A stretch of 64,000 nt of DNA, taken from positions 287,097 through 351,096 of the forward strand of contig NZ_BMUC01000008.1 of NCBI RefSeq assembly GCF_014649995.1. The letters are read 5' to 3'. Made by a program: the position numbers and the translations under genes. The DNA is from Streptomyces griseoflavus. Its GTDB lineage: Bacteria; Actinomycetota; Actinomycetes; Streptomycetales; Streptomycetaceae. Below are positions 17,823 through 27,229 of this stretch, in pieces (position 1 is the first letter of the stretch; each line of letters starts with the position of its first letter). The notes under the pieces were generated by a model. It was given only the letters and a program-made list of their open reading frames with translations. It searched no databases and was not told the origin of the DNA.

Positions 17823-18878
17823 ATGACCCCGACCCCAGGCACGGGCCCGGCTCGTGAGCCGCTCGGCAGCGCAGTCAGGAGGGCGGTCACGCCGTGGACC
17901 GTCCTGGTCGTGGCCGGCGTGATCGCCCTCCAGCTCCTCTTCATCGCCTCCTACGTGGGGGCGCTGCACCGGCCCGAGCTGCGTGACGTCCCCTTCGGCG
18001 TCGTCGCACCGCCGGCCGCCGCCGCGCAGGAGACGGCCCGGCTGGAGCGGCTGCCCGGCTCCCCGCTGGACCCGCGCACGGTGGCCGACGAGGCGACCGC
18101 ACGCGAACGGATCCTGGACCGGAGCATCGACGGCGCACTGATCACGGGGCCGGACGGCGGGGACACCCTGCTGGTCGCCTCCGGGGGCGGAGCCGTCCTC
18201 GCCACCGACCTGCAGCGCCTCCTGACCGGCCTGGAACGGCCGGAGGGGCGCACGCTGCGCACCGTCGACGTGGCCCCGGCCTCACCCCAGGACTTCGACG
18301 GGCTGTCGTCGTTCTACGCGAGCGTGGGCTGGTGCGTCGGCGGTTACCTGTGCGCGGCGATGATCGCGATCGTGGCCGGCGCCCGCCCCGCCGGCCTGCT
18401 CGGCGCGGTCGTCCGGATCGCCTGCATGGCCCTGGTCGCGCTCGTCGGGGGCCTGGGCGGCGCGGTGATCGTCGGGCCGGTCCTGGGCGCGCTGCCCGGA
18501 AGTGTGGGTGCCCTCTGGGGACTGGGCGCCCTGATCACCTTCGCGGTCGGCGCCGCCACCCTCGCCCTCCAGGGGTTCTTCGACATCATCGGTATCGGGC
18601 TGGCGATCCTGCTCGTGGTGGTCGCGGGCAATCCGAGTGCGGGCGGCGCCCTTCCCCCGCCGATGCTTCCGCCGTTCTGGGAGGCGATCGGCCCGGCGCT
18701 GCCGCCGGGGGCGGGTACCTGGACGGCCCGGTCCATCGCCTACTTCGAGGGCAACGCCGTACTCGGCCCGCTGCTGGTGCTGTCGGCGTGGGCCGTGGTG
18801 GGAAGCGTGCTCACGCTCCTGTCGGCGGTGGTGCGCCGCGGGGAGCGGCAGGGGGAACCGCTCGCGGGAGTGTTCTGA
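17823..18878 (+). CDS. membrane protein, DUF3533/YhgE-Pip-like
   Basis: 351 residues. One N-terminal membrane helix (about 25-46, VLVVAGVIALQLLFIASYVGAL) is followed by an extracytoplasmic segment of about 130 residues (LRDVPFGVVAPPAAAAQETARLERL, IDGALITGPDGG) and then five or six C-terminal helices. This one-plus-five layout with the 'PFGVV' and 'DGALI' strands resembles the ABC-2-type-permease-related DUF3533/Pip family. Function is unknown in the family. The 43-bp SDR fragment begins four bases after its stop. Confidence 0.75.
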   Translation: MTPTPGTGPAREPLGSAVRRAVTPWTVLVVAGVIALQLLFIASYVGALHRPELRDVPFGVVAPPAAAAQETARLERLPGSPLDPRTVADEATARERILDRSIDGALITGPDGGDTLLVASGGGAVLATDLQRLLTGLERPEGRTLRTVDVAPASPQDFDGLSSFYASVGWCVGGYLCAAMIAIVAGARPAGLLGAVVRIACMALVALVGGLGGAVIVGPVLGALPGSVGALWGLGALITFAVGAATLALQGFFDIIGIGLAILLVVVAGNPSAGGALPPPMLPPFWEAIGPALPPGAGTWTARSIAYFEGNAVLGPLLVLSAWAVVGSVLTLLSAVVRRGERQGEPLAGVF

Positions 18879-18882
18879 ACCC

Positions 18883-18925
18883 GGCCACCGAGTTGCACGA
18901 CCGCCACGGCATCGAGGCGGAGGTG
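18883..18925 (+). pseudogene. fragment of an SDR dehydrogenase gene, exact inverted duplicate
   Basis: 43 bases identical, in reverse orientation, to 36885-36927 inside the intact SDR gene. It would encode ATELHDRHGIEAEV. Nothing else of the gene is preserved, although weaker similarity (GAAC before, degenerate bases after) may extend it by a few positions. It marks a rearrangement breakpoint. Confidence 0.85.
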
Positions 18926-19080
18926 TGAGCGCGAGGCCGGCCCGTCCCCGGCGCCCGGGGCGAAGCGGACACCGTCCGGGGTTTCCCCGGCCCGGTGCCG
19001 GGGCGCGCACGGGGCGGGCTCCGGCGGTACGACGTCCGCCGTGCCGCTCCGCGGGTACGGACCGGCCGCCGGGGCGCCGA

Positions 19081-20988
19081 TCAGCGCTTCCCGTCCGGCG
19101 GCTCCGCCCCCGGTGGCGAGGAGGGCCGGTCCAGCGCGGACCGGAGCGCCACCAGCCTCCTGCGCAGTTCCGGGTCGCCGGCCGGTTCGGGTGTCCGGCC
19201 CGGAGGGGGGAGGGCGGCCCGGCAGGCGGGGGAGCCGGGAAGGCCGGCACCCGCCGCGCCGGCCAGGACGGAAAGCCAGCCGGAGACCCGCGCTCCGTCG
19301 TCGGGTGCCGGAACCGTGGGGCCCCCGAGGAGGTTCCGGGCGAGCAGGCGGCGTACGGCGAGCACGGTGGGCCACAGGAGGTCGGCGGTGCCGGTGGAGC
19401 GGAACTCCTCGGCCGGCACCGAGGCGTGCATGTTCCACAGGTCCGTCATGTGCTGCCAGGCGGCACCTCCGGACACGGCGCCGGCCGTGCCCGTGGCCAG
19501 GCGTTCCCCGAGGGCGGGTCCCGTCGCCGTCACGGCCGCGGCCACGGCGGCGCACACCCGGCGCAGCGGTACGCCGCGCACCAGCCAGGCGGCCGCGATG
19601 CCGAGACACATGCCGAGGGTGAGGTCGAGCAGCCGGTAGGCGGCGAGCGATTCCAGGCCCGGCCCCCCGGCCAGGGCGGCGTTGACGAGCAGCAGGGCGA
19701 CCGGGGTGTTCAGCAGGGTGCGGGCGAGGAGGGCACCGGGGGGCAGGCCGCGCGAGATCCCGTGCACGGCGGTGGCCAGGACCACGGTCGTCCACACGCC
19801 GGGCTGGTAGACCTGGGCGATCAGCACGGTGATCACCACCCCGGTCACCGTCCCGACGAACCGGGAGCCGGCGCGCTGCGCGGGCTGCCGGCCGGGCCCG
19901 CCCTGGAGTGCCGCGGCCGCTCCCACCGCCACCCACGCGGGGTGCATCAGGGGGAGCACCCAGCCCAGCACGGTGCCCACCCCGACGGCGAGCCCGACCC
20001 GCAGGGCGATCGTCGGGGCGGGGGAGGCGGAGGACAGCGCGAGGCGCAGTTCGGCGGCCAGGCTCCGGTGCGGCGGCAGCGGCAGCGGCCAGAGCGTGTG
20101 CGCGGTGCCGCTCCCGGCGAGCCGGCACTCCGGGTTCCCGCCGGCCTTGACCGACGCGGCCGCCTCCCGGAGCCGGGGACCCCACGCGGCGGGAACCGGC
20201 TCACCGCCCCGTTCCGCGGTGTTCTGCACCGCGTCGAGCACGGCTTCCAGCCGGATCGTCAAGGCGTGCAGCTCCCTCCGCCGGGGTGCGGGCGTCCCGC
20301 TCCGGCCCCGGGCGTCGTAGAGCGCGGACCAGGCCGCGTGCACGGCCGTGCAGGCGCTGCGCCCCGCGGCGGCGGTGTCGCCCGGCGGGTGGGTGTCCGC
20401 GGCCCGGCGGGTCGCGTCCGCGAACGCCGCGACCGACCGGAAGGCGGCCGCGACCGAGCGCTCCTCGGGGCCGTAGGGCCGTACGAGCCGGCCCGACATG
20501 GCGGACAGCCAGGAGGCGGACGCCCCGACCGCGACGAAACCGGCCCCGACAGCGGTCTCCGCGAGGTCCTCCGGAGGCAGGAAGGCGGCCAGGGCGGAGA
20601 CCAGGACGACGAAGTAGCTGCCCGGCCCGCTCAGGTGGAGTGTCCGGACGGCCAGGGTGGCCGTGGCCGCGATGACGGTGAGCACCGCCGTCATCGCCCC
20701 CAGGTCCCCCGCGGCCAGTGAGCCCGCCGCGAACGCCAGCACGAGACCCGCGCAGAGCAGGGCCAGGACCGGTCCCCGCCGGGGGTAGGGGTCCCGGGCG
20801 CCGTAGGCGTCGACGTAACAGCCCAGCGCGGCGAAGACCCCGTTGTGGACGCCGGCGACCGCGGTGACGATGCCGAAGCAGAGTCCGAAGGTCAGAGCCG
20901 ACCGGACGGCGCGCCACCGGTCGAGCGCCGGCGGTGGGGGCAGCGCGGCACGCCACCGGCGCACCGCCCGGGCGGTGCCGGTGATCAC
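19081..20988 (-). CDS. FUSC family inner-membrane protein
   Basis: 635 residues, with two membrane blocks separated by a soluble region, the layout of the FUSC (fusaric-acid-resistance-like, YccS/AaeB-related) family. The first block (about 30-185) has FGLCFGIVTAVAGVHNGVFAALGCYVDAYG and the second (about 320-480) has IALRVGLAVGVGTVLGWVLPLMHPAWVAVGAAAALQG, a hallmark 'H-x-x-W-v-x-l-t' type segment. Family members are proposed efflux components for aromatic acids, but the substrate here is unknown. Its ATG overlaps the stop of the downstream-facing crcB gene, placing it third in the fluoride-channel operon. Confidence 0.85.
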   Translation of the reverse strand: MITGTARAVRRWRAALPPPPALDRWRAVRSALTFGLCFGIVTAVAGVHNGVFAALGCYVDAYGARDPYPRRGPVLALLCAGLVLAFAAGSLAAGDLGAMTAVLTVIAATATLAVRTLHLSGPGSYFVVLVSALAAFLPPEDLAETAVGAGFVAVGASASWLSAMSGRLVRPYGPEERSVAAAFRSVAAFADATRRAADTHPPGDTAAAGRSACTAVHAAWSALYDARGRSGTPAPRRRELHALTIRLEAVLDAVQNTAERGGEPVPAAWGPRLREAAASVKAGGNPECRLAGSGTAHTLWPLPLPPHRSLAAELRLALSSASPAPTIALRVGLAVGVGTVLGWVLPLMHPAWVAVGAAAALQGGPGRQPAQRAGSRFVGTVTGVVITVLIAQVYQPGVWTTVVLATAVHGISRGLPPGALLARTLLNTPVALLLVNAALAGGPGLESLAAYRLLDLTLGMCLGIAAAWLVRGVPLRRVCAAVAAAVTATGPALGERLATGTAGAVSGGAAWQHMTDLWNMHASVPAEEFRSTGTADLLWPTVLAVRRLLARNLLGGPTVPAPDDGARVSGWLSVLAGAAGAGLPGSPACRAALPPPGRTPEPAGDPELRRRLVALRSALDRPSSPPGAEPPDGKR

Positions 20989-21359
20989 CAGAGGGTCCGG
21001 GCGACGGCCGCGCCCGTGAACGACAGGGCGAGTCCGAGCGCGACCGTCGCGAGGAGGTAGCCGGCGGCCTGCGCGACCCGGAGGGCACTGGCCATGGAAT
21101 GCAGTTCGCTGGAGAACGTGGACCAGGTGGACAGGGCGCCGCAGAACCCCACCGAGAGCAGGGCCTGCCCGGTGGCGCCGAGCGCACCGCCGGTGCCGGC
21201 CTCGACCAGGAAGCCCAGGATCAGGGACGCCGTCATGTTGGCGAGGAAGGTGCCCCAGTGGAACGTGGACGGCAGGTTCCTGCGCGCCGCCTCACCGACC
21301 AGGTAGCGGGCCGGGGCGCCGATCGCGCCGCCGGCGAGGACGAGGAGCCATTCACCCAT
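20985..21359 (-). CDS. crcB: fluoride ion channel subunit FluC/CrcB (second of pair)
   Basis: 124 residues from ATG 21359, which overlaps the stop of the other crcB (ATGA). Four membrane helices and the FluC signatures GGAIGAPARYLVGE, GTFLANMTASLILGFL and VGFCGALSTWSTFSSE are visible; the Asn in helix 2 and the STWSTFS Phe-box region are the fluoride-pathway residues. Paired small CrcB proteins form heterodimeric dual-topology fluoride channels, consistent with the tandem arrangement. Confidence 0.93.
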   Translation of the reverse strand: MGEWLLVLAGGAIGAPARYLVGEAARRNLPSTFHWGTFLANMTASLILGFLVEAGTGGALGATGQALLSVGFCGALSTWSTFSSELHSMASALRVAQAAGYLLATVALGLALSFTGAAVARTLW

Positions 21360-21868
21360 CAGGCGGTCCTCCCCGGCCCGGCCGCCGGGCGTGCCGGACG
21401 GGTCAGGACGGCGCGTGCCAGGGCCACTCCGAGGACCACCCCGGCCAGCGCCGCGACCACGGTCAGGACGAGGTAGCCGAGGGCGGCGCCCGCCTGGTCG
21501 TTCTCCAGCAGCCTCCGGGTGTCGTCCGTGTAGGAGGAGAACGTGGTGAAGCCGCCGAGTACGCCCGTGCCCAGGAACGGGTTGAGCAGCCGGGGGGCGT
21601 GGATGAACCGTTCCTTCAGCGCGACGGTGAGCACTCCCATGAGGAAGCAGCCGACGACGTTGACCACCAGGGTCGTCCAGGGGAAGGCGGCCTCCCCGAC
21701 CCGCCAGACGGCGTGGGCGTCGCTGCCGTTGCGCCACAGGCGGGAGGCGCCGTAGCGCAGGAGCGCACCCGCCGCGCCCCCCACCGCCACGACCACGACC
21801 ACGGGCACCTGTGCGCCGGGCGTGTGGTCCGGATGCCGGTGGAGATGTGTATCGCCAATAAGGTGCAT
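21359..21868 (-). CDS. crcB: fluoride ion channel subunit FluC/CrcB (first of pair)
   Basis: 169 residues with four membrane helices. VVAVGGAAGALLRYGASRLW, PWTTLVVNVVGCFLMGVL and GTGVLGGFTTFSSYTDDTRRL are the standard FluC motifs. The N-terminus is His-rich (MHLIGDTHLHRHPDHT). The ATG lies inside a 34-bp palindrome, with a -10-like TAATGT exactly six bases upstream, so the mRNA is probably leaderless and controlled from that palindrome. No fluoride riboswitch motif is seen upstream. Confidence 0.93.
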   Translation of the reverse strand: MHLIGDTHLHRHPDHTPGAQVPVVVVVAVGGAAGALLRYGASRLWRNGSDAHAVWRVGEAAFPWTTLVVNVVGCFLMGVLTVALKERFIHAPRLLNPFLGTGVLGGFTTFSSYTDDTRRLLENDQAGAALGYLVLTVVAALAGVVLGVALARAVLTRPARPAAGPGRTA

Positions 21869-21899
21869 ATCGTCACATTAGTGTTCCAGTGACGATATG
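21866..21899. promoter_or_regulatory. 34-bp perfect palindrome between fluoride and urea operons
   Basis: CATATCGTCAC (21866-21876) and GTGACGATATG (21889-21899) are perfect 11-bp inverted arms around a 12-bp spacer. The left arm contains the crcB start codon, and the spacer edge contains its likely -10 (TAATGT on the minus strand, 21880-21875). On the plus strand TAGTGT (21879-21884) could be a -10 for the urea operon. A dimeric regulator bound here would control both divergent operons. The regulator is not identified. The GTCAC/GTGAC half-sites only loosely resemble GlnR a-sites. Confidence 0.7.
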
Positions 21900-21948
21900 G
21901 CGCCGGAACGCCACCCGCAGTCACCCCCGCAACGGTGAAGGAGCACGC

Positions 21949-22923
21949 GTGGCTTCCCAGCAGACCGCGACCGCCGCTGTGCCCCCGCGTCCCTCTCCAG
22001 GTGAGACGGCTCTCGGAGCCCTGCGCGGAGTCGGCCAGGTCGACTTCCAGGCCGGCCTCTGGACCTCGCTGGTCATCCTGGCCGCCCTGTGGGTGGAGAG
22101 CTGGGAGATGGGCCTCTTCGCCACCATCGGGGCGGTGGTGTCGACCCTCACCGCTCTCCTCCTGGCCGTCCCGCGCGACACCCTCAGCCAGGGGCTGATG
22201 ACCTACTGCGGCGTCCTCGGCGCCATCGCGATGGTGGTCTACCTCGGCAACCACCCGTCGACGTACGTCATGGCGGTGGCCGCCGCCATCGCCTGCACGC
22301 TGATCACCGCGACCCTCAACCATCTGCTCAACCCGTTCGGGCTAAGGGCGTTCACCGGACCCTTCTGCCTCGTCGCCCTGGTGATGGTGCTGGGAGCCCC
22401 CTCCTTCGAACGGGTCTGGCACGGCACCCCGGAGACGGCCGTCACCCCGGCGACCCCCAGGAGCCCCGTCGTCGACTGGACCGACCTGTGGCAGGGCTTC
22501 TTCGCCAACGTCTCCCAGATCTTCTTCGCCGGGACCTGGTACGTCGGGCTGATCATGCTCGTCGGCCTCTTCCTGGCCGGATGGAAGGTGGGCCTGTTCA
22601 CCGTGGTGGGCAGCGTCGTCGGGCTCCTCACGGCCTGGGCGCTCGGCGCGCCGGCCGCATTGATCGGTGAGGGGATCTACGGCTACAACGCCGTCCTGAC
22701 CAGCCTGGCGTTCGGCGTCGTGCTGCTGCGCCCCACCGCGTGGAACTACGGCTTCACGGTGCTGGCGGCCGCGGCCAGCACCGCCCTGACGGCCTCCCTG
22801 TCCGTCCTCTTCGAGACCTTCGGCAGCCACACCTTCACCTGGCCGTTCAACATCACCACCTGGGCGCTGCTGGCGGCCGTGCCCCTCCTGCCGCGCATCA
22901 CCCCCTTGGCCGACGACTCCTGA
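21949..22923 (+). CDS. urea transporter (UT family)
   Basis: 324 residues from GTG 21949, preceded by GAAGGAG at a five-base spacing. About ten hydrophobic segments form an internal duplication, with the UT-family features FAQ/VDFQAGLWTSLVILAALWVESWEMG in the first half and WQGFFANVSQIFFAGTWYVGLIMLVGL in the second, plus LNPFGLRAFTGPFCLVAL and GYNAVLTSLAFGVV. UT proteins are urea-selective channels. As first gene of the urease operon it would import or equilibrate the substrate of the enzyme encoded downstream. Confidence 0.88.
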   Translation: MASQQTATAAVPPRPSPGETALGALRGVGQVDFQAGLWTSLVILAALWVESWEMGLFATIGAVVSTLTALLLAVPRDTLSQGLMTYCGVLGAIAMVVYLGNHPSTYVMAVAAAIACTLITATLNHLLNPFGLRAFTGPFCLVALVMVLGAPSFERVWHGTPETAVTPATPRSPVVDWTDLWQGFFANVSQIFFAGTWYVGLIMLVGLFLAGWKVGLFTVVGSVVGLLTAWALGAPAALIGEGIYGYNAVLTSLAFGVVLLRPTAWNYGFTVLAAAASTALTASLSVLFETFGSHTFTWPFNITTWALLAAVPLLPRITPLADDS

Positions 22924-22984
22924 GGTTCACCCGCCCGCCGACAGCCGGGCCCGCACCCACGACACCGAGGAAGGCGCTCCCCCC

Positions 22985-23290
22985 ATGAACCTGGCCCCCC
23001 GAGAGATCGACAAGCTGCTCGTGTACGTCGTGGCCGACCTGGCCCGCAAGCGCCGCGAGCGCGGACTGAAGCTCAACTACAGCGAGTCGGTGGCGCTCAT
23101 CACCGAGGCCATCCTGGAGGCGGCCCGGGACGGCAGGACCGTGGCCGACTGCATGGAGCTGGGCCGCACCGTGGTCGACGAGGACAGCACCATGCCGGGC
23201 GTGCGGGAGATGCTGCCGCTGCTCCAGGTGGAGGCGACCTTCGACGACGGCAACAAGCTCGTCTCCTGCCACGACCCGGTCGGCGGCTGA
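22985..23290 (+). CDS. ureA: urease subunit gamma
   Basis: 101 residues, typical UreA length. MNLAPREIDKLLVYVVADLARKRRERGLKLNY and SVALITEAILEAARDGRTVADCMELGRT are near-consensus UreA. It packs with UreB and UreC into the (abc)3 urease. It is separated from ureB by an inserted CbiX-like gene, which is unusual because ureA and ureB are normally adjacent or fused. Confidence 0.98.
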   Translation: MNLAPREIDKLLVYVVADLARKRRERGLKLNYSESVALITEAILEAARDGRTVADCMELGRTVVDEDSTMPGVREMLPLLQVEATFDDGNKLVSCHDPVGG

Positions 23291-23293
23291 GCC

Positions 23294-24220
23294 GTGTTCC
23301 CGGGCGAGGTGGTCGCGGTGGGAGGCCACGAGAGCGACGGCGGACGCGCCCTGCGCGGGCTGCTGGACCCCCGGGTGCCCTGTGTGCCCGGCGGACGCGA
23401 ACTGTTCCGGCGCGTCAGCTCGGCGCGCGCCCGGGGCGAACCCGTCTGCGTGGTGCCGATGACCCTGGGCAGGGACCCGGAACTGGTGGCCGACGCCGCC
23501 CGCACCCTGCTGGCCCTCTCACCCGAGGACCGCGCCGGGACCGTCCTGGCCGAGCCCTTCGGTACCGCCGACCACCTGGTCGGCTGGCTCCGTGCGGCGG
23601 CCACCGGGGTGGCCGGGGACAAGGCGCTGCTGGTCACCGCCCCGACCGGTGACCCGTTCGCCGACGCGGACCTCTTCCGGATCGCGCGCCTCGTACGACA
23701 GTACGGCCGGCACCGCACGGTCGAGGTCGCCCTGATCGGAGGCGACCCGGACCCGGCCGAGGGCGTGCGACGGTGCCGGGCCCTCGGCGAGCGGCGCGTC
23801 GTCCTCCTCCCGGCCGCCTGGGTGACGCCGGACGTCCCCGACCCCGCACACTGCGAACCGGGCGGCCCGCTGCTCCCCGCACCCGCCGTGGCGGGTGTCC
23901 TCGACGCCCGGGTGCACGCGGCGTGGGAGCGGCACGAGTCGCTCGGTGACGACGGCCTCAGCCGGGGGCTCTCGGCCGCCCACGACCACGGTCTCGCCCA
24001 CAGCCACGGCCCCGGCGACCACGGCCACGACCACCACCACGGGCCCGCGCGCCCCGGCAGTTCCCACGCCCCACACACCCACGACCCGCACACCCACGAC
24101 CCGCACGAGCCGGACGGCGAGGTGGTGTCGCCGTCCGGCCACCGTGTCCCGGACGGCGTCCCGCACACGCACCGGGGTGCCGGGCCGTACGTCCTCCCCT
24201 CCCACAGGAGCCTTCGATGA
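23294..24220 (+). CDS. CbiX/sirohydrochlorin-chelatase-like protein with His-rich tail, inserted in urease operon
   Basis: 308 residues from GTG 23294, three bases after the ureA stop, and overlapping the ureB ATG. The body (about 1-225) resembles the CbiX/CbiK chelatase fold: [19 protein letters not shown] at the start, [23 protein letters not shown] in the middle and [14 protein letters not shown] later. The last 78 residues contain 19 His, in runs such as HGHDHHHG and [11 protein letters not shown], a metal-binding tail like those of UreE or HypB. Position and tail suggest nickel storage or delivery for urease, replacing UreE, which is absent. Function inferred. Confidence 0.75.
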   Translation: MFPGEVVAVGGHESDGGRALRGLLDPRVPCVPGGRELFRRVSSARARGEPVCVVPMTLGRDPELVADAARTLLALSPEDRAGTVLAEPFGTADHLVGWLRAAATGVAGDKALLVTAPTGDPFADADLFRIARLVRQYGRHRTVEVALIGGDPDPAEGVRRCRALGERRVVLLPAAWVTPDVPDPAHCEPGGPLLPAPAVAGVLDARVHAAWERHESLGDDGLSRGLSAAHDHGLAHSHGPGDHGHDHHHGPARPGSSHAPHTHDPHTHDPHEPDGEVVSPSGHRVPDGVPHTHRGAGPYVLPSHRSLR

Positions 24221-24684
24221 CACTTCCCCCGCGCTACCAGTACGGCGACGACCCGATCGAGATCAACGCGGGCCGGCGGACCGTCAGGATCACCGTCCGC
24301 AACACGGGCGACCGGGCCGTCCAGGTCGGTTCGGACTACCACTTCTTCGAGGTGAACTCGGCCCTCGACTTCGACCGTGACGCCACGCTCGGCATGCACC
24401 TCAACATCGCGGCCGGCACCGCCGTCCGCTTCGAGCCGGGCGGCACCCACGAGGTGGAGCTGTGCACCTACGCGGGCACCGGGCGCCTCCACGGCTTCAG
24501 CGGCCTCCTCAACGGCAGCGTCAGGTCGCACCCCGCCCGGGTCGAGGCCGTCAGCCGGGCGATGCGGCGCGGCTTCCGCGGAGCGGGCCGGGAGGAGCAG
24601 GGGGACCAGCCCGGCGGTGAGGCCGGCAAGGCCGGCTCGGACGAGTCCGGCGCCGGGAAGAACACGAAGAAGGGATCACACTGA
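24217..24684 (+). CDS. ureB: urease subunit beta
   Basis: 155 residues. The UreB core is clear to about residue 110: [55 protein letters not shown] and VELCTYAG. A 40-residue charged C-terminal tail ([21 protein letters not shown]) extends it beyond the usual length of about 100. It starts with ATGA overlap on the CbiX-like gene. Confidence 0.97.
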   Translation: MTLPPRYQYGDDPIEINAGRRTVRITVRNTGDRAVQVGSDYHFFEVNSALDFDRDATLGMHLNIAAGTAVRFEPGGTHEVELCTYAGTGRLHGFSGLLNGSVRSHPARVEAVSRAMRRGFRGAGREEQGDQPGGEAGKAGSDESGAGKNTKKGSH

Positions 24685-24685
24685 C

Positions 24686-26410
24686 ATGCCGACCCTCTCC
24701 CGCAAGCAGTACGCCGACCTGTTCGGCCCCACGGTGGGCGACCGGTTCCGGCTGGCCGACACCAACCTCGTCGTCGAGGTCGAGAAGGACTTCCGTGAGG
24801 GCTCCTACGGCGACGAAGTGGTCTACGGCGGCGGCAAGACCATGCGCGACGGCATGTCCTCCGACCCCCAGGCCACCGCCGCCCAGGGCGCTCTCGACCT
24901 GGTGATCACCAACGTCGTGGTCATGGACCCGGTGGTCGGTGTGGTCAAGTGCGACATCGGCGTCAAGGACGGCTTCATCGCGGGCATCGGAAAGGCCGGC
25001 AACCCGCAGACCCAGGACTCCGTCGACCCCAGGCTCGTCGTCGGCACCGGCACGGAGGTCATCGCCGGCGAGCACCTGATCGCCACCGCCGGGGCCATGG
25101 ACGCGCACGTCCACCTCATCACCCCCCAGCAGTGCGAACAGGCACTCAGCAACGGCATCACCACCCTGTTCGGCGGCGGCACCGGTCCGACCGACGGCAC
25201 CAACGGCACCACCTGCACCCCCGGCCCCTTCAACCTCGCCCGCATGCTGCAGGCCGCCGAGGACCTGCCGGTCAACCTCGGCATCATGGGCAAGGGCAAC
25301 GGCAGCCTGCCCGGCGCCCTGGACGAGCAGCTCGAGGCCGGGGCCGCCGCCCTCAAGGTCCACGAGGACTGGGGCTCCACACCCGCCGTCATCGACAACT
25401 CGCTGGCCGTCGCCGACCGGCACGACGTCCAGGTCGCGATCCACACCGACACCCTCAACGAGGGCGGCTTCTTCGAGGACACCCGCTCCGCGATCGACGG
25501 CCGCACGATCCACACCTTCCACAGCGAGGGCGCGGGCGGCGGCCACGCCCCCGACATCCTGCGGGTCACCGGCGAGCCCAACGTCCTGCCGTCCTCCACC
25601 AACCCCACGCTGCCGTACACCAAGAACTCCGTGGACGAGCTGCTGGACATGGTGATGGTGTGCCACCACCTCAGCCACGACATCCCCGAGGACGTGGCCT
25701 TCGCGGACAGCCGGGTGCGCGCGGAGACCATCGCGGCCGAGACGGTCCTGCACGACCGCGGCATCATCAGCATGATCTCGTCCGACTCCCAGGCCATGGG
25801 CCGCATCGGCGAGTCCGTCACCCGCGCCTTCCAGATCGCGCACGTGTGCAAGGAGGCCTTCGGACCGCTGCCCGAGGACTCCGAGCGCAACGACAACCAG
25901 CGCGTCCTGCGCTACCTGGCCAAGGTCACCATCAACCCGGCCGTCGCCAGCGGCATCTCGGACTACGTCGGCTCGATCGAACCGGGCAAGCTCGCCGACA
26001 TCGTCCTGTGGCCGATGCACTCCTTCGGCGCCAAGCCGAAGATGGTCATCAAGGGCGGCATCATCTCCTGGGCCCAGATGGGCGACCCCAACGCCTCGCT
26101 GCCCACCCCGCAGCCCGTCTACTACCGGCCGTCCTTCGCTCACTTCGGCCGCGCCATGCAGGCGACGCACGTCACCTTCATGTCGCAGGCCGGCATCGCG
26201 GCCGGGGTGCCCGGCAAGCTCGGCCTGGAACGGCAGGTGCTCCCGGTGCGCAAAACCCGCACCATCGGCAAGCACAACATGGTCCGCAACGACGTCGTGC
26301 CGCGGATCGAGGTCGATCCGGAGACGTACAAGGTGACGGTGGACGGGGAGGTCGTGACCATCGACCCCGCCCAGAAGCTGCCGCTCAACCAGCTGTACTT
26401 CCTGGCCTGA
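24686..26410 (+). CDS. ureC: urease subunit alpha (catalytic)
   Basis: 574 residues, normal UreC length, hydrolysing urea to ammonia and carbamate at a di-nickel centre. Visible are the two nickel His in DAHVHLI, the Lys to be carbamylated in [13 protein letters not shown], the further His pair in [12 protein letters not shown] and [14 protein letters not shown], and the mobile-flap His motif [22 protein letters not shown]. The ATG at 24686 follows the ureB stop by one base; sequence upstream in the same frame belongs to ureB read out of frame. Confidence 0.98.
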   Translation: MPTLSRKQYADLFGPTVGDRFRLADTNLVVEVEKDFREGSYGDEVVYGGGKTMRDGMSSDPQATAAQGALDLVITNVVVMDPVVGVVKCDIGVKDGFIAGIGKAGNPQTQDSVDPRLVVGTGTEVIAGEHLIATAGAMDAHVHLITPQQCEQALSNGITTLFGGGTGPTDGTNGTTCTPGPFNLARMLQAAEDLPVNLGIMGKGNGSLPGALDEQLEAGAAALKVHEDWGSTPAVIDNSLAVADRHDVQVAIHTDTLNEGGFFEDTRSAIDGRTIHTFHSEGAGGGHAPDILRVTGEPNVLPSSTNPTLPYTKNSVDELLDMVMVCHHLSHDIPEDVAFADSRVRAETIAAETVLHDRGIISMISSDSQAMGRIGESVTRAFQIAHVCKEAFGPLPEDSERNDNQRVLRYLAKVTINPAVASGISDYVGSIEPGKLADIVLWPMHSFGAKPKMVIKGGIISWAQMGDPNASLPTPQPVYYRPSFAHFGRAMQATHVTFMSQAGIAAGVPGKLGLERQVLPVRKTRTIGKHNMVRNDVVPRIEVDPETYKVTVDGEVVTIDPAQKLPLNQLYFLA

Positions 26411-26414
26411 GCGC

Positions 26415-27173
26415 ATGTACCGCGACACGGATGCCGCGCCCGACGAGCCGGGCGGGCAGAGCCCGGGCACCGGGGTGCCGGGTGCCACGGACCTGGACCA
26501 CCTCCTGGTCGGCCTCCAGCTGACCGATTCGGCCTTCCCCAGCGGCTTCTACACCCTCTCGCACGGCCTGGAGGGATTCGTGCAGGAGGGGGCCGTCGAC
26601 CGGGACTCGCTGCCCCTGCTGCTCCACGACCTCCTCAGGCACGGGGTCGGCCCGTCCGACGCCACCGCGCTGGCCCTCGCCCACCGGGCGGCCGCCGCGG
26701 GGGACTGGGAGGCGGTGGCCGCCGTGGACCGGCGCCTGCACGCCACGAAACTCAGCCAGGAGATGCGGCGGGCGGCCGCCCGGACCGGGCGTCAGCTGCT
26801 GGACCTGGCCGCCGAGGTGTTCGGCACGGACGGTGTCGCCCGGTACCACCGGGAGGTGACGGCCCGTCGGGCACCGGGCACGCAGGCCGTCGCGGCCGGT
26901 GTCGTGTACGCGGCGGCCGGGGTGCCGGTGCGGCAGGCGGTCGCCGCCGACCTGTTCGCGTTCTGCGCGAGCTTCGCCGGTGCCGCGCTGCGCCTGCGAC
27001 TCACCGACCACCGGCTGGCCCAGGTCCTGCTGCGGCGCACGGCACCGGTCATCGCGGAGACGACCTGTCAGGCACTGGCCCGGGGATTCGAGGACCTCGG
27101 GTCGACGACCTTCACCGCGGACGTGATGTCCGCGCGCCACGAGCGGGCGGAGGCCCGCCTGTTCGCCAGCTGA
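26415..27173 (+). CDS. ureF: urease accessory protein UreF
   Basis: 252 residues. After a 30-residue Gly/Pro-rich extension the UreF core begins: LLVGLQLTDSAFPSGFYTLSHGLEGFVQEG is the family signature, and the C-terminal LRLRLTDHRLAQVLLRRTAPVI is also typical. UreF bridges UreD and UreG in the maturation complex that inserts nickel. It lies four bases after ureC. Confidence 0.95.
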   Translation: MYRDTDAAPDEPGGQSPGTGVPGATDLDHLLVGLQLTDSAFPSGFYTLSHGLEGFVQEGAVDRDSLPLLLHDLLRHGVGPSDATALALAHRAAAAGDWEAVAAVDRRLHATKLSQEMRRAAARTGRQLLDLAAEVFGTDGVARYHREVTARRAPGTQAVAAGVVYAAAGVPVRQAVAADLFAFCASFAGAALRLRLTDHRLAQVLLRRTAPVIAETTCQALARGFEDLGSTTFTADVMSARHERAEARLFAS

Positions 27174-27229
27174 CCGGCGTCCACGTCCGGCAGTGGCGAC
27201 CCGTACCGGAGAGGAAGAGTTGAGGGAGC

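Noticed and set aside
21897-21938. 13-codon upstream ORF before the urea transporter
   Set aside because: It begins at the ATG in the palindrome arm but has no ribosome-binding site and no conserved content; it remains possible but unsupported.
21869-21948. Fluoride riboswitch before crcB
   Set aside because: The conserved GGNGATGG and CTGATG type elements are absent; the gene seems leaderless with a palindrome instead.
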